A DNA stretch of 64,000 nt from SZAS-79 sp964599095 (GCA_964599095.1 CAZREB010000010.1:1-64000); one strand, 5' to 3'. Shown: positions 37,537 through 47,251, counted from the first letter of the stretch. Program-made: numbers and translations. The notes: a model not told the origin generated them from the sequence alone.

Positions 37537-37914
37537 ATGAAAACCCCCATCCACTCCAAAGACGCACCGGCGGCCATCGGCACCTACTCGCAGGCGATCC
37601 GCGCAGGCGAGACACTCTACATTTCCGGCCAGATCGGGTTCGATCCGGCGACCATGCAGCTGGTCGACGGGATCGACGCGCAGATCGACCGCGTGTTCCG
37701 CAATATTGTCGCGATCGCAGCCGCCGCGGACCTCAGCCTCGAGAATACGGTGCGCATGACGGTCTATCTCACTGACCTCGCGCACTTCGCCCGCGTCAAC
37801 GAAGTGATGGCGCGCTACCTGAGGGAACCCTACCCGGCGCGCGTCGCCATCGGCGTGGCCAGCCTGCCGCGCGGCGCGCTGGTCGAGATCGACGCGATCC
37901 TCTACGCGGGGTGA
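37537..37914 (+). CDS. ridA: RidA-family enamine/imine deaminase
   Basis: A 125-residue trimeric Rid protein that hydrolyses reactive 2-aminoacrylate-type enamines from PLP enzymes. Hallmarks are IGTYSQAIRAGETLYISGQI, the conserved Arg in PYPARVAIGVASLPRGALVE, and a Glu in VEIDAI. Its stop overlaps the recG GTG by 4 bp, so both are cotranscribed. Confidence 0.93.
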   Translation: MKTPIHSKDAPAAIGTYSQAIRAGETLYISGQIGFDPATMQLVDGIDAQIDRVFRNIVAIAAAADLSLENTVRMTVYLTDLAHFARVNEVMARYLREPYPARVAIGVASLPRGALVEIDAILYAG

Positions 37915-40019
37915 ACGCGGCGCGGCGTGCGTCCGGCCCGGCGCGCGGTCCCGTACGCAAACCGGCGACTGCGAGCCCGCGCAAGGCCGCCACGCCGTTC
38001 GCAAAGAAGCTCGAAAAGCTCGGCATCCGTTCGCGATTCGACCTCGTCCTGCACCTGCCGATGCGATACGAAGACGAAACGGTGCTGACGCCGCTGGATC
38101 GCGCGCCGCTCGGTGTCCCGGTGCAGGTCGAGGCGAGGGTCGTGCGCGTCGAGGTCGCATACCGCCCGCGCCGCCAGCTGATCGTGCATGCGGAGGCCGG
38201 GGGATCGGCGCTTGCATTGCGATTCTTCAACTTCTATCCCAGCCAGTTGAAGCAGTTCGAGCGCGCGATTGCCGATCGCAGGCCGGTGCGCGCTTTCGGG
38301 GAGTTGCGGCCGGCGCGCGGCGGCGTCGAGATGACCCACCCGAGGTACCGGTTCGTGAGCCCGGGCGAGGCATTGCCGGAGGCGCTGACGCCGGTCTACC
38401 CGGCCACGGCCGGGGTCTCGCAGCCCGCGCTGCGGGCCGCGGTGCTGGATGCGCTGGCGGCTGAGCCGATGGAAGACTCGATCCCGCCGGCCCTGGTGAA
38501 GCGCTACCGGCTCGAGGACTTCGCACAGTCCGTCCGATTCCTGCACTCGCCTGCGCCCGGAGTCGACCCGATCGCACTCATCGAGCGTACGCATCCGGCC
38601 TGGCAACGCGTGAAGTTCGATGAATTGCTTGCGCAACAGCTTTCAATGCGCATGCACTACCTCGCGCGACGCAGCCGTGCGGCACCCCCGTTGCCGGGCG
38701 GCGGTCCGTTGCTGAAGCAATTCCTCGGCGCATTGCCATTCCGCCTCACCCGCGCGCAACAGACCTGCCTGGCCGAGATCTCCGCCGATATCGCGCAGCC
38801 CCATCCGATGCAAAGGCTGCTGCAAGGCGATGTCGGCAGCGGCAAGACCATCCTTGCGGCGCTGGCGGCGCTGGCCGCAGTCGATGCGGGCTGGCAGGCG
38901 GCGGTGATGGCGCCTACCGAGATCCTCTCCGAGCAGCACTACCGGAAATTTTCCGAATGGCTGTCCCCGCTGGGCGTGCGAGTCACCTGGCTGCATGGCG
39001 GCCTGGGCAAGAAGGACCGGCGCATCGCATTGGAGGAGCTCGCTGCCGAAGGAACGGGCGTCGTCGTCGGCACGCACGCGCTGTTCCAGGAAGGCGTGGA
39101 CTTTGCGCGGCTCGCATTGGCGGTGGTCGACGAGCAGCATCGTTTCGGCGTCCAGCAAAGGCTTGCGCTGAGGAAGAAGGCCGATGCGGGCGGCCACCTC
39201 CCCCACCAGCTCATGATGAGCGCAACGCCGATCCCCCGGACCCTCTCGATGAGCTATTACGCCGACCTCGACGTCTCGGTGATCGACGAACTGCCGCCGG
39301 GGCGGACGCCGATCAAGACGCGATTGATCTCGAACGCACGCCGGCTGGAAGTGCTCGAGCGGATTCACGCCGCCTGTGCCGCGGGCGAGCAGGCCTACTG
39401 GGTCTGCCCGCTGATCGAGGAATCCGGGACGCTGGACCTGCAGACGGCGCTCGACACCTACGCCGAACTGCAGTCCGAGTTCTCCGGATTGAACGTCGGC
39501 CTGCTGCACGGCCGCCTCCCGCCGGCCGACAAGGCCGCGGTGATGGAAGCGTTCAAGGACAATCGCCTGCAACTCCTCGTCTGCACGACCGTGATCGAGG
39601 TCGGCGTGGACGTGCCGAACGCCTCGCTGATGGTCATCGAGCATGCCGAGCGATTCGGGCTGGCGCAACTTCACCAGCTGCGCGGCAGGGTCGGACGGGG
39701 CCGGCGCGAGAGCGATTGCATCCTCCTCTACGCCAACCCGCTCTCGGAAATGGCCCGCGCGCGGTTGAAGGCGATCTACGAGAACGCCGACGGATTCGAG
39801 ATCGCGCGTGCCGACCTCAGCCTGCGCGGCCCCGGGGAATACCTCGGCGAGCGCCAGAGCGGCGCGCCGTTGCTGCGTTTTGCCGACCTGGAAAAGGACG
39901 AGGCGATGATCACGGAGGTGCGCGAAGCCGCGAGCCGGATGCTCGACGAGTTCCCGCGGGAAGCGCACGCTCACGTCGATCGCTGGCTCGGCAGCCGGCG
40001 GGACCTGGCCCGGGCCTGA
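37911..40019 (+). CDS. recG: ATP-dependent DNA helicase RecG
   Basis: A 702-residue helicase that remodels stalled forks and Holliday junctions. The wedge OB domain comes first (residues about 50-180). Helicase motifs follow: motif I LLQGDVGSGKTILAALAAL, the DEQH box AVVDEQHRFGVQQR, motif III MSATPIPRTLS, and motif VI HQLRGRVGRGRRES. The GTG start overlaps ridA (GTGA). Length is normal. Confidence 0.96.
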   Translation: MNAARRASGPARGPVRKPATASPRKAATPFAKKLEKLGIRSRFDLVLHLPMRYEDETVLTPLDRAPLGVPVQVEARVVRVEVAYRPRRQLIVHAEAGGSALALRFFNFYPSQLKQFERAIADRRPVRAFGELRPARGGVEMTHPRYRFVSPGEALPEALTPVYPATAGVSQPALRAAVLDALAAEPMEDSIPPALVKRYRLEDFAQSVRFLHSPAPGVDPIALIERTHPAWQRVKFDELLAQQLSMRMHYLARRSRAAPPLPGGGPLLKQFLGALPFRLTRAQQTCLAEISADIAQPHPMQRLLQGDVGSGKTILAALAALAAVDAGWQAAVMAPTEILSEQHYRKFSEWLSPLGVRVTWLHGGLGKKDRRIALEELAAEGTGVVVGTHALFQEGVDFARLALAVVDEQHRFGVQQRLALRKKADAGGHLPHQLMMSATPIPRTLSMSYYADLDVSVIDELPPGRTPIKTRLISNARRLEVLERIHAACAAGEQAYWVCPLIEESGTLDLQTALDTYAELQSEFSGLNVGLLHGRLPPADKAAVMEAFKDNRLQLLVCTTVIEVGVDVPNASLMVIEHAERFGLAQLHQLRGRVGRGRRESDCILLYANPLSEMARARLKAIYENADGFEIARADLSLRGPGEYLGERQSGAPLLRFADLEKDEAMITEVREAASRMLDEFPREAHAHVDRWLGSRRDLARA

Positions 40020-40035
40020 ATGCCATAATCCTGCC

Positions 40036-40917
40036 ATGACCCTGGCGCAGATCGCCGCGAGGCTCGACGCATACGAAAGGCTGGTCCGCCTGGACAAGCC
40101 CATCGGCACGCTGCTGCTCCTGTGGCCGACGCTGTGGGCCGTCTGGATCGCGGCCGACGGGCACCCGCGTGCCGATGTCGTGATCATTTTCGCGGTGGGC
40201 ACGCTGCTGATGCGCTCGGCCGGCTGTGCGATCAACGATTTCGCCGACCGCGGGTTCGACGGGCATGTCGAGCGCACGCGGCGGCGGCCGATCGTGGCCG
40301 GGGAGATCCATGCCTGGGAGGCAGTTGCGGTGGCCGGCACGCTGGCGCTCGTGGCATTCGGCTTCGTGCTGTACCTGCCGGCCCTCGCGATCCAGCTATC
40401 TCTTGTGGCGCTCTTCGTGGCGGCCACCTATCCGCTCACCAAGCGGTTCTTCTGGTTCCCGCAAGCCTATCTCGGCATCGCCTTCGGGTTCGGGATCCCG
40501 ATGGCGTTCGCCGCGGTCCTGGGCACGCTGCCCGAGGCCTGCTGGTGGCTGCTGATTGCAAATGTCTTCTGGGCGCTGGCCTACGACACCGAGTATGCAA
40601 TGGTGGATCGGGAGGACGACAAGCGCATCGGGATCCGCACCGCCGCGATTGCACTGGGGCGCTTCGATGTCGCGGGCGTGATGTGCTTCTACGCCGCCAT
40701 GCTGGCGATCCTCGCCTGGGTCGGATTCCTTTCGGGGCTCGGCGCGGCTTTCTATGCCGGGCTCGGCGTGGCAGCGGGCATGATGGGCTATCATTGGCTC
40801 TTGATCCGCGACCGCTCGCGCGACGGCTGCTTCAAGGCGTTCATGCACAACAACTGGGTCGGGGCAGCGATCTTCGCGGGGACGGTCCTCTCCTATTCGA
40901 TGTCGGCGTCGCGGTGA
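40036..40917 (+). CDS. ubiA: 4-hydroxybenzoate polyprenyltransferase
   Basis: A 293-residue membrane prenyltransferase of ubiquinone synthesis, joining the polyprenyl tail to 4-hydroxybenzoate. The two Asp-rich motifs are NDFADRGFDGHVERTRRRP and DTEYAMVDREDDKRIG. About eight hydrophobic helices are visible. It is followed by a small membrane-protein gene and ubiD, all with 4-bp overlaps, forming a ubiquinone operon. Confidence 0.96.
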   Translation: MTLAQIAARLDAYERLVRLDKPIGTLLLLWPTLWAVWIAADGHPRADVVIIFAVGTLLMRSAGCAINDFADRGFDGHVERTRRRPIVAGEIHAWEAVAVAGTLALVAFGFVLYLPALAIQLSLVALFVAATYPLTKRFFWFPQAYLGIAFGFGIPMAFAAVLGTLPEACWWLLIANVFWALAYDTEYAMVDREDDKRIGIRTAAIALGRFDVAGVMCFYAAMLAILAWVGFLSGLGAAFYAGLGVAAGMMGYHWLLIRDRSRDGCFKAFMHNNWVGAAIFAGTVLSYSMSASR

Positions 40918-41441
40918 ACGGCGACGCGCCGATTGCGACTTTCGAGTTCCGCCGCGGAGCGCAGGCGGGCTCCCGGCTTTCGTTGTTCGCGGCCTTTCTG
41001 GTGCACCGGAGCGGCGACGGCTTCGAGTCGATCCCCCTCGACCACATCGGCAGCGTCGGGGTGGCGCACGAGCGCGATGGCGGCCGCATGGCCTGGGGCT
41101 GGGCATTGCTGTTCATTGCGGCCGTCCTGATTGCCGCGTTTCGGCCGTTGAGCCTGTTGCTCGGCTCGATGGCGGGCGAAGTGTCGGGGCAGTCTCCCGG
41201 CGCTTTTCTGCCGGCGGCGCTGAACGCGGTCGACCTGGGCGTGTCCCTGCTTCCTGCCGCAAGCCTGGCCGTCGCAATCTGGGGCGTCGCGCTGCTGGTG
41301 CTGTGGTGGATCGGGGAAACCGTGATGAGGGTCGTGGTGGCGCCCGTCGAAAGGGTCTTCGCGGTGCGCGGCCGGGACCGATCGCTGCATGAGTTCGGCG
41401 AAAGCGTCTGTGCCCGGATTGCCGGCCGGAGCCGGAAATGA
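40914..41441 (+). CDS. Unrecognised two-to-three-TM membrane protein between ubiA and ubiD
   Basis: A 175-residue protein from a GTG overlapping the ubiA stop by 4 bp; its own stop overlaps the ubiD ATG. The N-terminal part is soluble (IATFEFRRGAQAGSRLSLFA), then hydrophobic segments MAWGWALLFIAAVLIAAF and AASLAVAIWGVALLVLWWI. I do not recognise the family. Tight coupling on both sides suggests real coding and a link to quinone synthesis or simply operon membership. Confidence 0.7.
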   Translation: MNGDAPIATFEFRRGAQAGSRLSLFAAFLVHRSGDGFESIPLDHIGSVGVAHERDGGRMAWGWALLFIAAVLIAAFRPLSLLLGSMAGEVSGQSPGAFLPAALNAVDLGVSLLPAASLAVAIWGVALLVLWWIGETVMRVVVAPVERVFAVRGRDRSLHEFGESVCARIAGRSRK

Positions 41442-42928
41442 AGTATGCCGACCTGCGCGATTTCACCGCCAGCCTGGAGTCGATCGGCGAGCTGAAGCGA
41501 GTTATGGCCGAGATTTCGCCGCGCCATGAAATCACCGAGGTCTGCGATCGAGTGCTGCGTGCAGGCGGCCCCGCTCTGCTCTTCGAGCGGCCCGCCGGGC
41601 ACGGCATGCCGCTGCTCGCCAACTTGTTCGGTACGGTGAGGCGAGTGGCCCTTGCGATGGGGGCCGAGGATGCCGCGTCATTGCGCAACATCGGAAAATT
41701 GCTCGCATCGCTGAAGGAACCCGAGCCCCCCAAAGGCCTGCGCGACGCTTGGGAGAAGCTGCCCGAACTGCGGCAACTCGCGTCCAAGGTGCTCGACATG
41801 TCGCCGAAGAGCGTCTCGTCGGCGCCTTGCCAGGAGGTGGTCCTCGAGGCGAAGGACGTCGATCTTTCGCGCCTGCCGATCCAGACGTGCTGGCCTGGCG
41901 ACGCCGGTCCGCTGATTACCTGGGGCCTCACGGTCACCAAGGGGCCGCAGGGCCTGCCGACGTCGAGGGCCCGGCAGAACCTCGGGATCTACCGGCAGCA
42001 GGTCATCGGCCCGAATCGCGTCATCATGCGATGGCTTGCGCATCGGGGGGGGGCGCTCGATTTCCGCGACTACCAGGCCGCGCATCCGGGCAAGCCCTTC
42101 CCGGTGAGCGTGGCGCTCGGTGCCGACCCGGCCACGTTGCTGGCGGCAGTTACGCCGATCCCGGATGCGTTGAGCGAATACCAGTTTGCCGGCTTGCTGC
42201 GCGGCGGGCGCACCGAGCTGACCCGGTGCCTCGGCAACGACTTGCAGGTGCCCGCCCGGGCCGAGATCGTCCTCGAGGGTGCCATCAATCCCGGCGATAC
42301 CGCGGCCGAAGGCCCGTTCGGCGACCATACCGGCTACTACAACGAAGTGGACCGGTTCCCGGTCTTCACGATCGAGCGCATGACGATGCGCCGCTCGCCG
42401 ATCTACCACAGCACCTACACCGGCAGGCCGCCCGACGAGCCGGCGATGCTCGGCGTGGCGCTCAACGAGGTGTTCGTCCCGCTGCTGGTCAGGCAATTTC
42501 CCGAAATCGCCGACTTCTACCTGCCGCCGGAAGGATGCTCGTACCGGATGGCGATCGTGAGCATGAAGAAGCAGTACCCGGGCCATGCCAGGCGTGTGAT
42601 GTTCGGCGTTTGGAGCTTCCTGCGCCAGTTCATGTACACGAAGTTCATCGTCGTCACCGATGACGACGTGAACGTGCGCGACTGGAAGGAGGTCATCTGG
42701 GCGATCACCACGCGCGTCGATCCGGCGCGCGACACGCTGATTGCCGAGAACACGCCGATCGATTACCTCGATTTCGCGAGCCCGGTGGCCGGCCTCGGCT
42801 CCAAGATGGGCGTCGACGCGACCAACAAGTGGCCGGGCGAGACCACGCGCCAGTGGGGCACGCCGATTTCGATGGATGCAGGGGTGAGGAAGAAGATCGA
42901 CGCGCTGTGGCAGGATCTCGGCCTGTGA
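41438..42928 (+). CDS. ubiD: 3-octaprenyl-4-hydroxybenzoate decarboxylase UbiD
   Basis: A 496-residue prenylated-FMN-dependent decarboxylase of ubiquinone synthesis. Conserved parts include NLGIYRQQVIGPNRVIMRWL, HRGGALDFRDY, PFPVSVALGADPATLLAAVT, and the catalytic E-x-x-x-R-E-type region around AEGPFGDHTGYYNEVDRFPV. A G9 homopolymer (42045-42053) encodes the RGGA part without breaking the frame. The partner UbiX is not in the window. Confidence 0.96.
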   Translation: MKYADLRDFTASLESIGELKRVMAEISPRHEITEVCDRVLRAGGPALLFERPAGHGMPLLANLFGTVRRVALAMGAEDAASLRNIGKLLASLKEPEPPKGLRDAWEKLPELRQLASKVLDMSPKSVSSAPCQEVVLEAKDVDLSRLPIQTCWPGDAGPLITWGLTVTKGPQGLPTSRARQNLGIYRQQVIGPNRVIMRWLAHRGGALDFRDYQAAHPGKPFPVSVALGADPATLLAAVTPIPDALSEYQFAGLLRGGRTELTRCLGNDLQVPARAEIVLEGAINPGDTAAEGPFGDHTGYYNEVDRFPVFTIERMTMRRSPIYHSTYTGRPPDEPAMLGVALNEVFVPLLVRQFPEIADFYLPPEGCSYRMAIVSMKKQYPGHARRVMFGVWSFLRQFMYTKFIVVTDDDVNVRDWKEVIWAITTRVDPARDTLIAENTPIDYLDFASPVAGLGSKMGVDATNKWPGETTRQWGTPISMDAGVRKKIDALWQDLGL

Positions 42929-43317
42929 GCAACGGCTCGGTCGAAGGCCTCAAGGCGTGGACGCACGTGATCTACGGCCTGCATGCATTCTCGGTGATCA
43001 TCGGCATCACCACGACGGCCTTTATCGTCACCGCGTTCCTGATGGGCTGGCCGTCGATCATCGCGGTGATCCTGAATTACGCGAAACGCTCCGAGGCCGC
43101 GGGCACGTACCTCGAGTCGCATTTCAGGTGGCAGATCCGCACGTTCTGGTTCGCGGCGCTTTGGTGCGCGATCGGCCTTGTGCTCTGGGTCACGCTGCTC
43201 GGCATTCCCTTGGCCATCGCCCTGTGGATCGCGACCGGTTTGTGGGTGGCCTATCGCGTGATCCGCGGCTGGGTGGCCCTGGTAAACGCCAGGCCCCTCC
43301 CGGTCCCGGGTCCCTAA
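42925..43317 (+). CDS. DUF4870-like small membrane protein
   Basis: A 130-residue protein from a GTG overlapping the ubiD stop by 4 bp. Three hydrophobic segments are visible (HAFSVIIGITTTAFIVTAFL, FWFAALWCAIGLVLWVTLLG and IALWIATGLWVAYRVI). The central ESHFRWQIRTFW is typical of the DUF4870 type of small membrane protein. Function unknown; last gene of the ubi transcript. Confidence 0.75.
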   Translation: MSNGSVEGLKAWTHVIYGLHAFSVIIGITTTAFIVTAFLMGWPSIIAVILNYAKRSEAAGTYLESHFRWQIRTFWFAALWCAIGLVLWVTLLGIPLAIALWIATGLWVAYRVIRGWVALVNARPLPVPGP

Positions 43318-43356
43318 GGGGAGAACGCGCAATCGTGGATTGCCAGGCGCCCTTTC

Positions 43357-44799
43357 CTACCGGTTGAAAACCCAGTTCAGCAGCGCATCCTGCGCGGGCT
43401 GCGATTGCTGGGCGTTGGGGTGGTTGACGATCATCGTCACCACCTGGCGGCGGCCGTTGCGGTCGAGCACGTAGCCGGCGATCGCGCGCACGTCGGCAAG
43501 CGACCCGGTCTTGATGTGCGCATGGCCTGCGATCGGTTCGGACTTCATGCGCCGGCGCATCGTGCCGTCGACGGCGATCATCGGGAGCGAGGCCGCCAAT
43601 TCCGGCATGACCGGGCTGCGGAAGGCGCTCACCAGCAGGGCCGCCATGCTCTGCGGGCTGATCCGCTCGATGCGCGAAAGCCCGGAGCCGTTCTCCATGA
43701 CCAGCTCGGGAAAATCGAGCCCCTTCTTCGCCAGCCAGGCCTTGATCGCCCGCTGCCCGTTGGCGGCCGTCGCCGGCGGGCCGACCTGGTCGGCGGCGAT
43801 CGTCAGGAACAGCTGGCGCGCCATGACGTTGTTGCTGAACTTGTTGATGTCTCGAACGACCTCGGAAAGGCCGGGCGATTCGATCGACGCGAATGGTCTT
43901 GCCTGCGGGGCCGTGCCTTCGCGCGCCGTACCGCCGATGGAGCCGCCGAGCTCGCCCCAGAACAGGCGGAACAGGCCGGCGGCATACTGGTTCGGCTCGA
44001 GCATGGCCACGTGCCAGTGCTTTTCGCCGCATGCGCCGGCGTAGCTCCCGGAGAACACCGCCTTGGGTGACGGCGACTGCGACAGGAAGCTCGCCTTGAT
44101 GCGCTCGCGCCAATCCCCGCAGGGCGCTTCCGCCAGGCGCACGTCGCTGGCAACGTCCACGATGCGCGGCTCGGCGAAGACCCGCACCGAGTGCGACTCC
44201 GGATCCGGCACGAACTGGAAGCGGATTGCCTTGAAATTGAGGAGAAGCGCATCCGGGCCGACGTTGTAAGGCTGCGCCGCATCGCCGTCGAAACGGGATG
44301 CATCGAAATCGACCGCGGCAAAGCGGCTTCGGTCGAGGACGAGGTCGCCGCGGATATCCCGCAGCCCGCGGGCGCGCAACTCCCGCAGCAGCAGCCAGAA
44401 GGCCTCCAGCGTCAGTTTCGGGTCGCCCCGCCCTTTGAGAATCAGGTCGCCTTCAAGCGTGCCGTCGCGCAGCGGACCACCGAGGTAGGCCTCGGTCACC
44501 CATTTGTAGGCCGGCCCGAGCAGGTCCAGGCCGGCATAAGTAGTCACTAACTTCATTGTCGAAGCCGGATTCATGGGCGTCGACGGGTTGACGGCGAGGC
44601 TTGGCCGAGTTGCGGCCAAGTCCTGGACCACGATCCCGACGGCGGCCTGCGGGATCCCGGCCAAGCGCAGGGCCTGGGCTACGGAGGCCGGGAGCGCGTC
44701 TGCCGCTTGCGCGGAAAGCGCTGCCGACCCGGCCAGGATGAGACAGATCGTGGTCAGAAGTCGACGCTGCACTTGAAGGATAAGTCTTTGAATCTGCAT
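43357..44799 (-). CDS. dacB: D-alanyl-D-alanine carboxypeptidase/endopeptidase (PBP4)
   Basis: A 480-residue periplasmic serine peptidase acting on peptidoglycan cross-links. A signal peptide (LLTTICLILAGSAALSAQAA) is followed by the penicillin-binding motifs: SxxK as STMK at Ser80, SNN in FSNNVMARQLF, and KTG in HIKTGSLADVRA. The large insert between SxxK and SNN is typical of DacB. Transcribed away from groES. Confidence 0.95.
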   Translation of the reverse strand: MQIQRLILQVQRRLLTTICLILAGSAALSAQAADALPASVAQALRLAGIPQAAVGIVVQDLAATRPSLAVNPSTPMNPASTMKLVTTYAGLDLLGPAYKWVTEAYLGGPLRDGTLEGDLILKGRGDPKLTLEAFWLLLRELRARGLRDIRGDLVLDRSRFAAVDFDASRFDGDAAQPYNVGPDALLLNFKAIRFQFVPDPESHSVRVFAEPRIVDVASDVRLAEAPCGDWRERIKASFLSQSPSPKAVFSGSYAGACGEKHWHVAMLEPNQYAAGLFRLFWGELGGSIGGTAREGTAPQARPFASIESPGLSEVVRDINKFSNNVMARQLFLTIAADQVGPPATAANGQRAIKAWLAKKGLDFPELVMENGSGLSRIERISPQSMAALLVSAFRSPVMPELAASLPMIAVDGTMRRRMKSEPIAGHAHIKTGSLADVRAIAGYVLDRNGRRQVVTMIVNHPNAQQSQPAQDALLNWVFNR

Positions 44800-44828
44800 G
44801 AGCGTCGATTCTACGATCTCGCAGATGC

Positions 44829-44857
44829 TTGAAATGTGGGGCGTGAGGGGCTATTAT
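44829..44857 (+). promoter_or_regulatory. Sigma-70 promoter for groESL
   Basis: TTGAAA and TATTAT with a 17-bp spacer. The CIRCE operator begins at the last base of the -10 element, so HrcA binding would occlude the start site. CTTGAAA also resembles a sigma-32 -35, but no matching sigma-32 -10 was seen. Confidence 0.75.
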
Positions 44858-44883
44858 TAGCACTCGAAGGGGATGAGTGCTAA
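44857..44883. promoter_or_regulatory. CIRCE element (HrcA operator)
   Basis: TTAGCACTC-N9-GAGTGCTAA, a perfect match to the CIRCE consensus, 79 bp upstream of groES. It indicates repression of groESL by HrcA; hrcA itself is not in the window. Confidence 0.97.
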
Positions 44884-44961
44884 CAGTCCCCTCCCAGTTG
44901 GCCTTCTGCCACCGGCAGAAACAGCCTTTACCCGTTGACCCAAATAGGAATGGAGACTCGA

Positions 44962-45255
44962 ATGAAAATTCGTCCTCTGCACGATCGTGTGATCGTCAAG
45001 CGCATCGAGGAAGAGCGCAAAACCGCTTCCGGCATCGTCATCCCCGACACCGCCGCGGAGAAGCCCGACCAGGGCGAAATCGTTGCCGTCGGCAAAGGCA
45101 AGAAGAACGAAGACGGCAAGCTCTCGCCGCTGGACGTGAAAGTCGGCGACCGCGTGCTCTTCGGCAAGTACAGCGGCCAGACCGTCAAGGTCAAAGGCGA
45201 AGAACTCCTCGTCATGCGCGAGGAAGACATCATGGGTGTGCTCGAGTCCGCTTAA
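44962..45255 (+). CDS. groES: Co-chaperonin GroES
   Basis: A 97-residue heptameric lid of the GroEL chaperonin. MKIRPLHDRVIVKRIEEERK opens it, the mobile loop is KTASGIVIPDTA, and the end is EEDIMGVLES. The start follows GGAGACTCG; a longer frame from 44935 adds unsupported residues. Confidence 0.97.
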   Translation: MKIRPLHDRVIVKRIEEERKTASGIVIPDTAAEKPDQGEIVAVGKGKKNEDGKLSPLDVKVGDRVLFGKYSGQTVKVKGEELLVMREEDIMGVLESA

Positions 45256-45302
45256 CCGGCGCACTCAATCCCAACCCCTACTGCATTCAGGAGAATATTT
45301 AA

Positions 45303-46967
45303 ATGGCTGCCAAAGAAGTCCGCTTCCACGAAGGTGCCCGCGTCAAGATGGTCCATGGGTTGAACATCCTGGCCGACGCGGTCAAGGTCACCCTCGGCCC
45401 CAAGGGCCGCAACGTTGTGCTCGAGCGCTCGTACGGCGCCCCGACCGTCACCAAGGACGGCGTGTCGGTGGCAAAGGAGATCGAACTCAAGGACAAGTTC
45501 GAGAACATGGGCGCGCAGATGTGCAAGGAAGTCGCGTCCAAGACCTCGGACGTCGCCGGTGACGGTACGACGACCGCGACCGTGCTGGCCCAGGCGATCG
45601 TCCGCGAAGGCATGAAATACGTCGCCTCCGGCATGAACCCGATGGACCTCAAGCGTGGCATCGACAAGGCCGTGACCTCCGTCGTCGAAGAGCTCAAGAA
45701 GGCCTCGAAGCCCTGCACGACCTCCAAGGAAATCGCGCAAGTCGGCTCGATCTCGGCCAACTCGGATTCCGACATCGGCAAGAACATCGCCGAAGCGATG
45801 GACAAGGTCGGCAAGGAAGGCGTGATCACGGTCGAAGACGGCAAGTCGCTCAACAACGAGCTCGACGTGGTCGAAGGCATGCAATTCGATCGTGGCTACC
45901 TTTCGCCGTACTTCATCAACAACCCGGACAAGCAGGTTGCGCTGCTCGATGACCCGTTCATCCTGCTGCACGACAAGAAGATCTCGTCGATCCGCGAGCT
46001 GCTGCCGCTGCTCGAGCAGGTCGCCAAGGCCGGCCGGCCCCTGCTGATCATCGCCGAAGAACTCGAAGGCGAGGCGCTCGCCACGCTGGTGGTGAACAAC
46101 ATCCGCGGCATCCTGAAGACCTGCGCCGTCAAGGCCCCGGGCTTCGGCGACCGCCGCAAGGCGATGCTGGAAGACATGGCGATCCTGACCGGCGGCACGG
46201 TCATCAGCGAGGAACTCGGCCTCAAGCTCGAGAACGCCACGCTGAAGGACCTCGGCCATGCCAAGAAGGTCGAAGTCGCCAAGGAGAACACGACGATCAT
46301 CGACGGCGCCGGCGACAAGAAGGCGATCGAAGCACGTGTCAAGCAGATCCGCGTGCAGATCGACGAAGCCACCAGCGATTACGACCGCGAGAAGCTGCAG
46401 GAGCGTGTCGCCAAACTGGCCGGCGGTGTAGCGGTGATCAAGGTGGGCGCCGCCACCGAAGTCGAGATGAAAGAGAAGAAGGCCCGCGTCGAGGACGCGC
46501 TGCATGCGACCCGCGCAGCGGTGGAAGAAGGCGTCGTGCCCGGCGGCGGTGTCGCGCTGATCCGCGCGAGGGCGTCCCTGGGCAAGCTCAAGGGCGACAA
46601 CCACGACCAGGAAGCCGGCATCAAGATCGTGCTGCGCGCCCTGGAAGAGCCGCTGCGCCAGATCGTTGCCAACGCCGGTGCCGAGCCCTCGGTGGTCCTG
46701 AACAAGGTGGCCGAAGGCAAGGGCAACTACGGCTACAACGCACAGACCGGCGAGTACGGCGACATGGTGGAGATGGGCGTGATCGATCCGACCAAAGTGG
46801 CGCGCACCGCGCTGCAGAACGCGGCTTCGGTTGCGGGCCTGATGCTGACCACCGATGCGATGGTCGCCGAGCTTGTCGAAGACAAGAAAGGCGGCGGCAT
46901 GCCCGACATGGGCGGCGGCATGGGCGGGATGGGCGGCATGGGTGGCATGGGCGGCATGGACATGTAA
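45303..46967 (+). CDS. groEL: Chaperonin GroEL
   Basis: A 554-residue 60-kDa chaperonin. The ATP-binding signature VAGDGTTTATVLAQAI, the DVVEGMQFDRGYLSPYF segment and the final GGM-rich tail (GGMGGMGGMGGMGGMDM) are all present. Normal length. Located 47 bp after groES and closed by a strong terminator. Confidence 0.98.
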   Translation: MAAKEVRFHEGARVKMVHGLNILADAVKVTLGPKGRNVVLERSYGAPTVTKDGVSVAKEIELKDKFENMGAQMCKEVASKTSDVAGDGTTTATVLAQAIVREGMKYVASGMNPMDLKRGIDKAVTSVVEELKKASKPCTTSKEIAQVGSISANSDSDIGKNIAEAMDKVGKEGVITVEDGKSLNNELDVVEGMQFDRGYLSPYFINNPDKQVALLDDPFILLHDKKISSIRELLPLLEQVAKAGRPLLIIAEELEGEALATLVVNNIRGILKTCAVKAPGFGDRRKAMLEDMAILTGGTVISEELGLKLENATLKDLGHAKKVEVAKENTTIIDGAGDKKAIEARVKQIRVQIDEATSDYDREKLQERVAKLAGGVAVIKVGAATEVEMKEKKARVEDALHATRAAVEEGVVPGGGVALIRARASLGKLKGDNHDQEAGIKIVLRALEEPLRQIVANAGAEPSVVLNKVAEGKGNYGYNAQTGEYGDMVEMGVIDPTKVARTALQNAASVAGLMLTTDAMVAELVEDKKGGGMPDMGGGMGGMGGMGGMGGMDM

Positions 46968-47017
46968 TCCGGTACCGCAGTCCGGGCCCGGTCGTTGCCG
47001 GATCCGGATAGCAACCG

Positions 47018-47047
47018 AAAAGGGGCGCTCGTTGCGCCCCTTTTCCT
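47018..47047 (+). terminator. Intrinsic terminator after groEL
   Basis: AAAAGGGGCGC and GCGCCCCTTTT form an 11-bp perfect stem with a five-base loop, continuing into a T-rich tract. Because the arms include A- and T-runs it can work in either direction. Confidence 0.9.
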
Positions 47048-47251
47048 TTTCCCGTTCGCAGAGCGAAACCTCGAATTCGCGCGTTCCCTCTGCGTGACTC
47101 GCAATTTCGCCCCGGCGTCAGATTAGTGAAAGACTTTAGCAAGCACACCTTAAGCCGAATCGAATACGCTCTTTCCTGACCGTCCGATGCCGCGTGATCC
47201 TGTCGTGTGGCATTGGTCGTGTCTCCCTCCTTGGACAGCAGCTTGTCCTTT

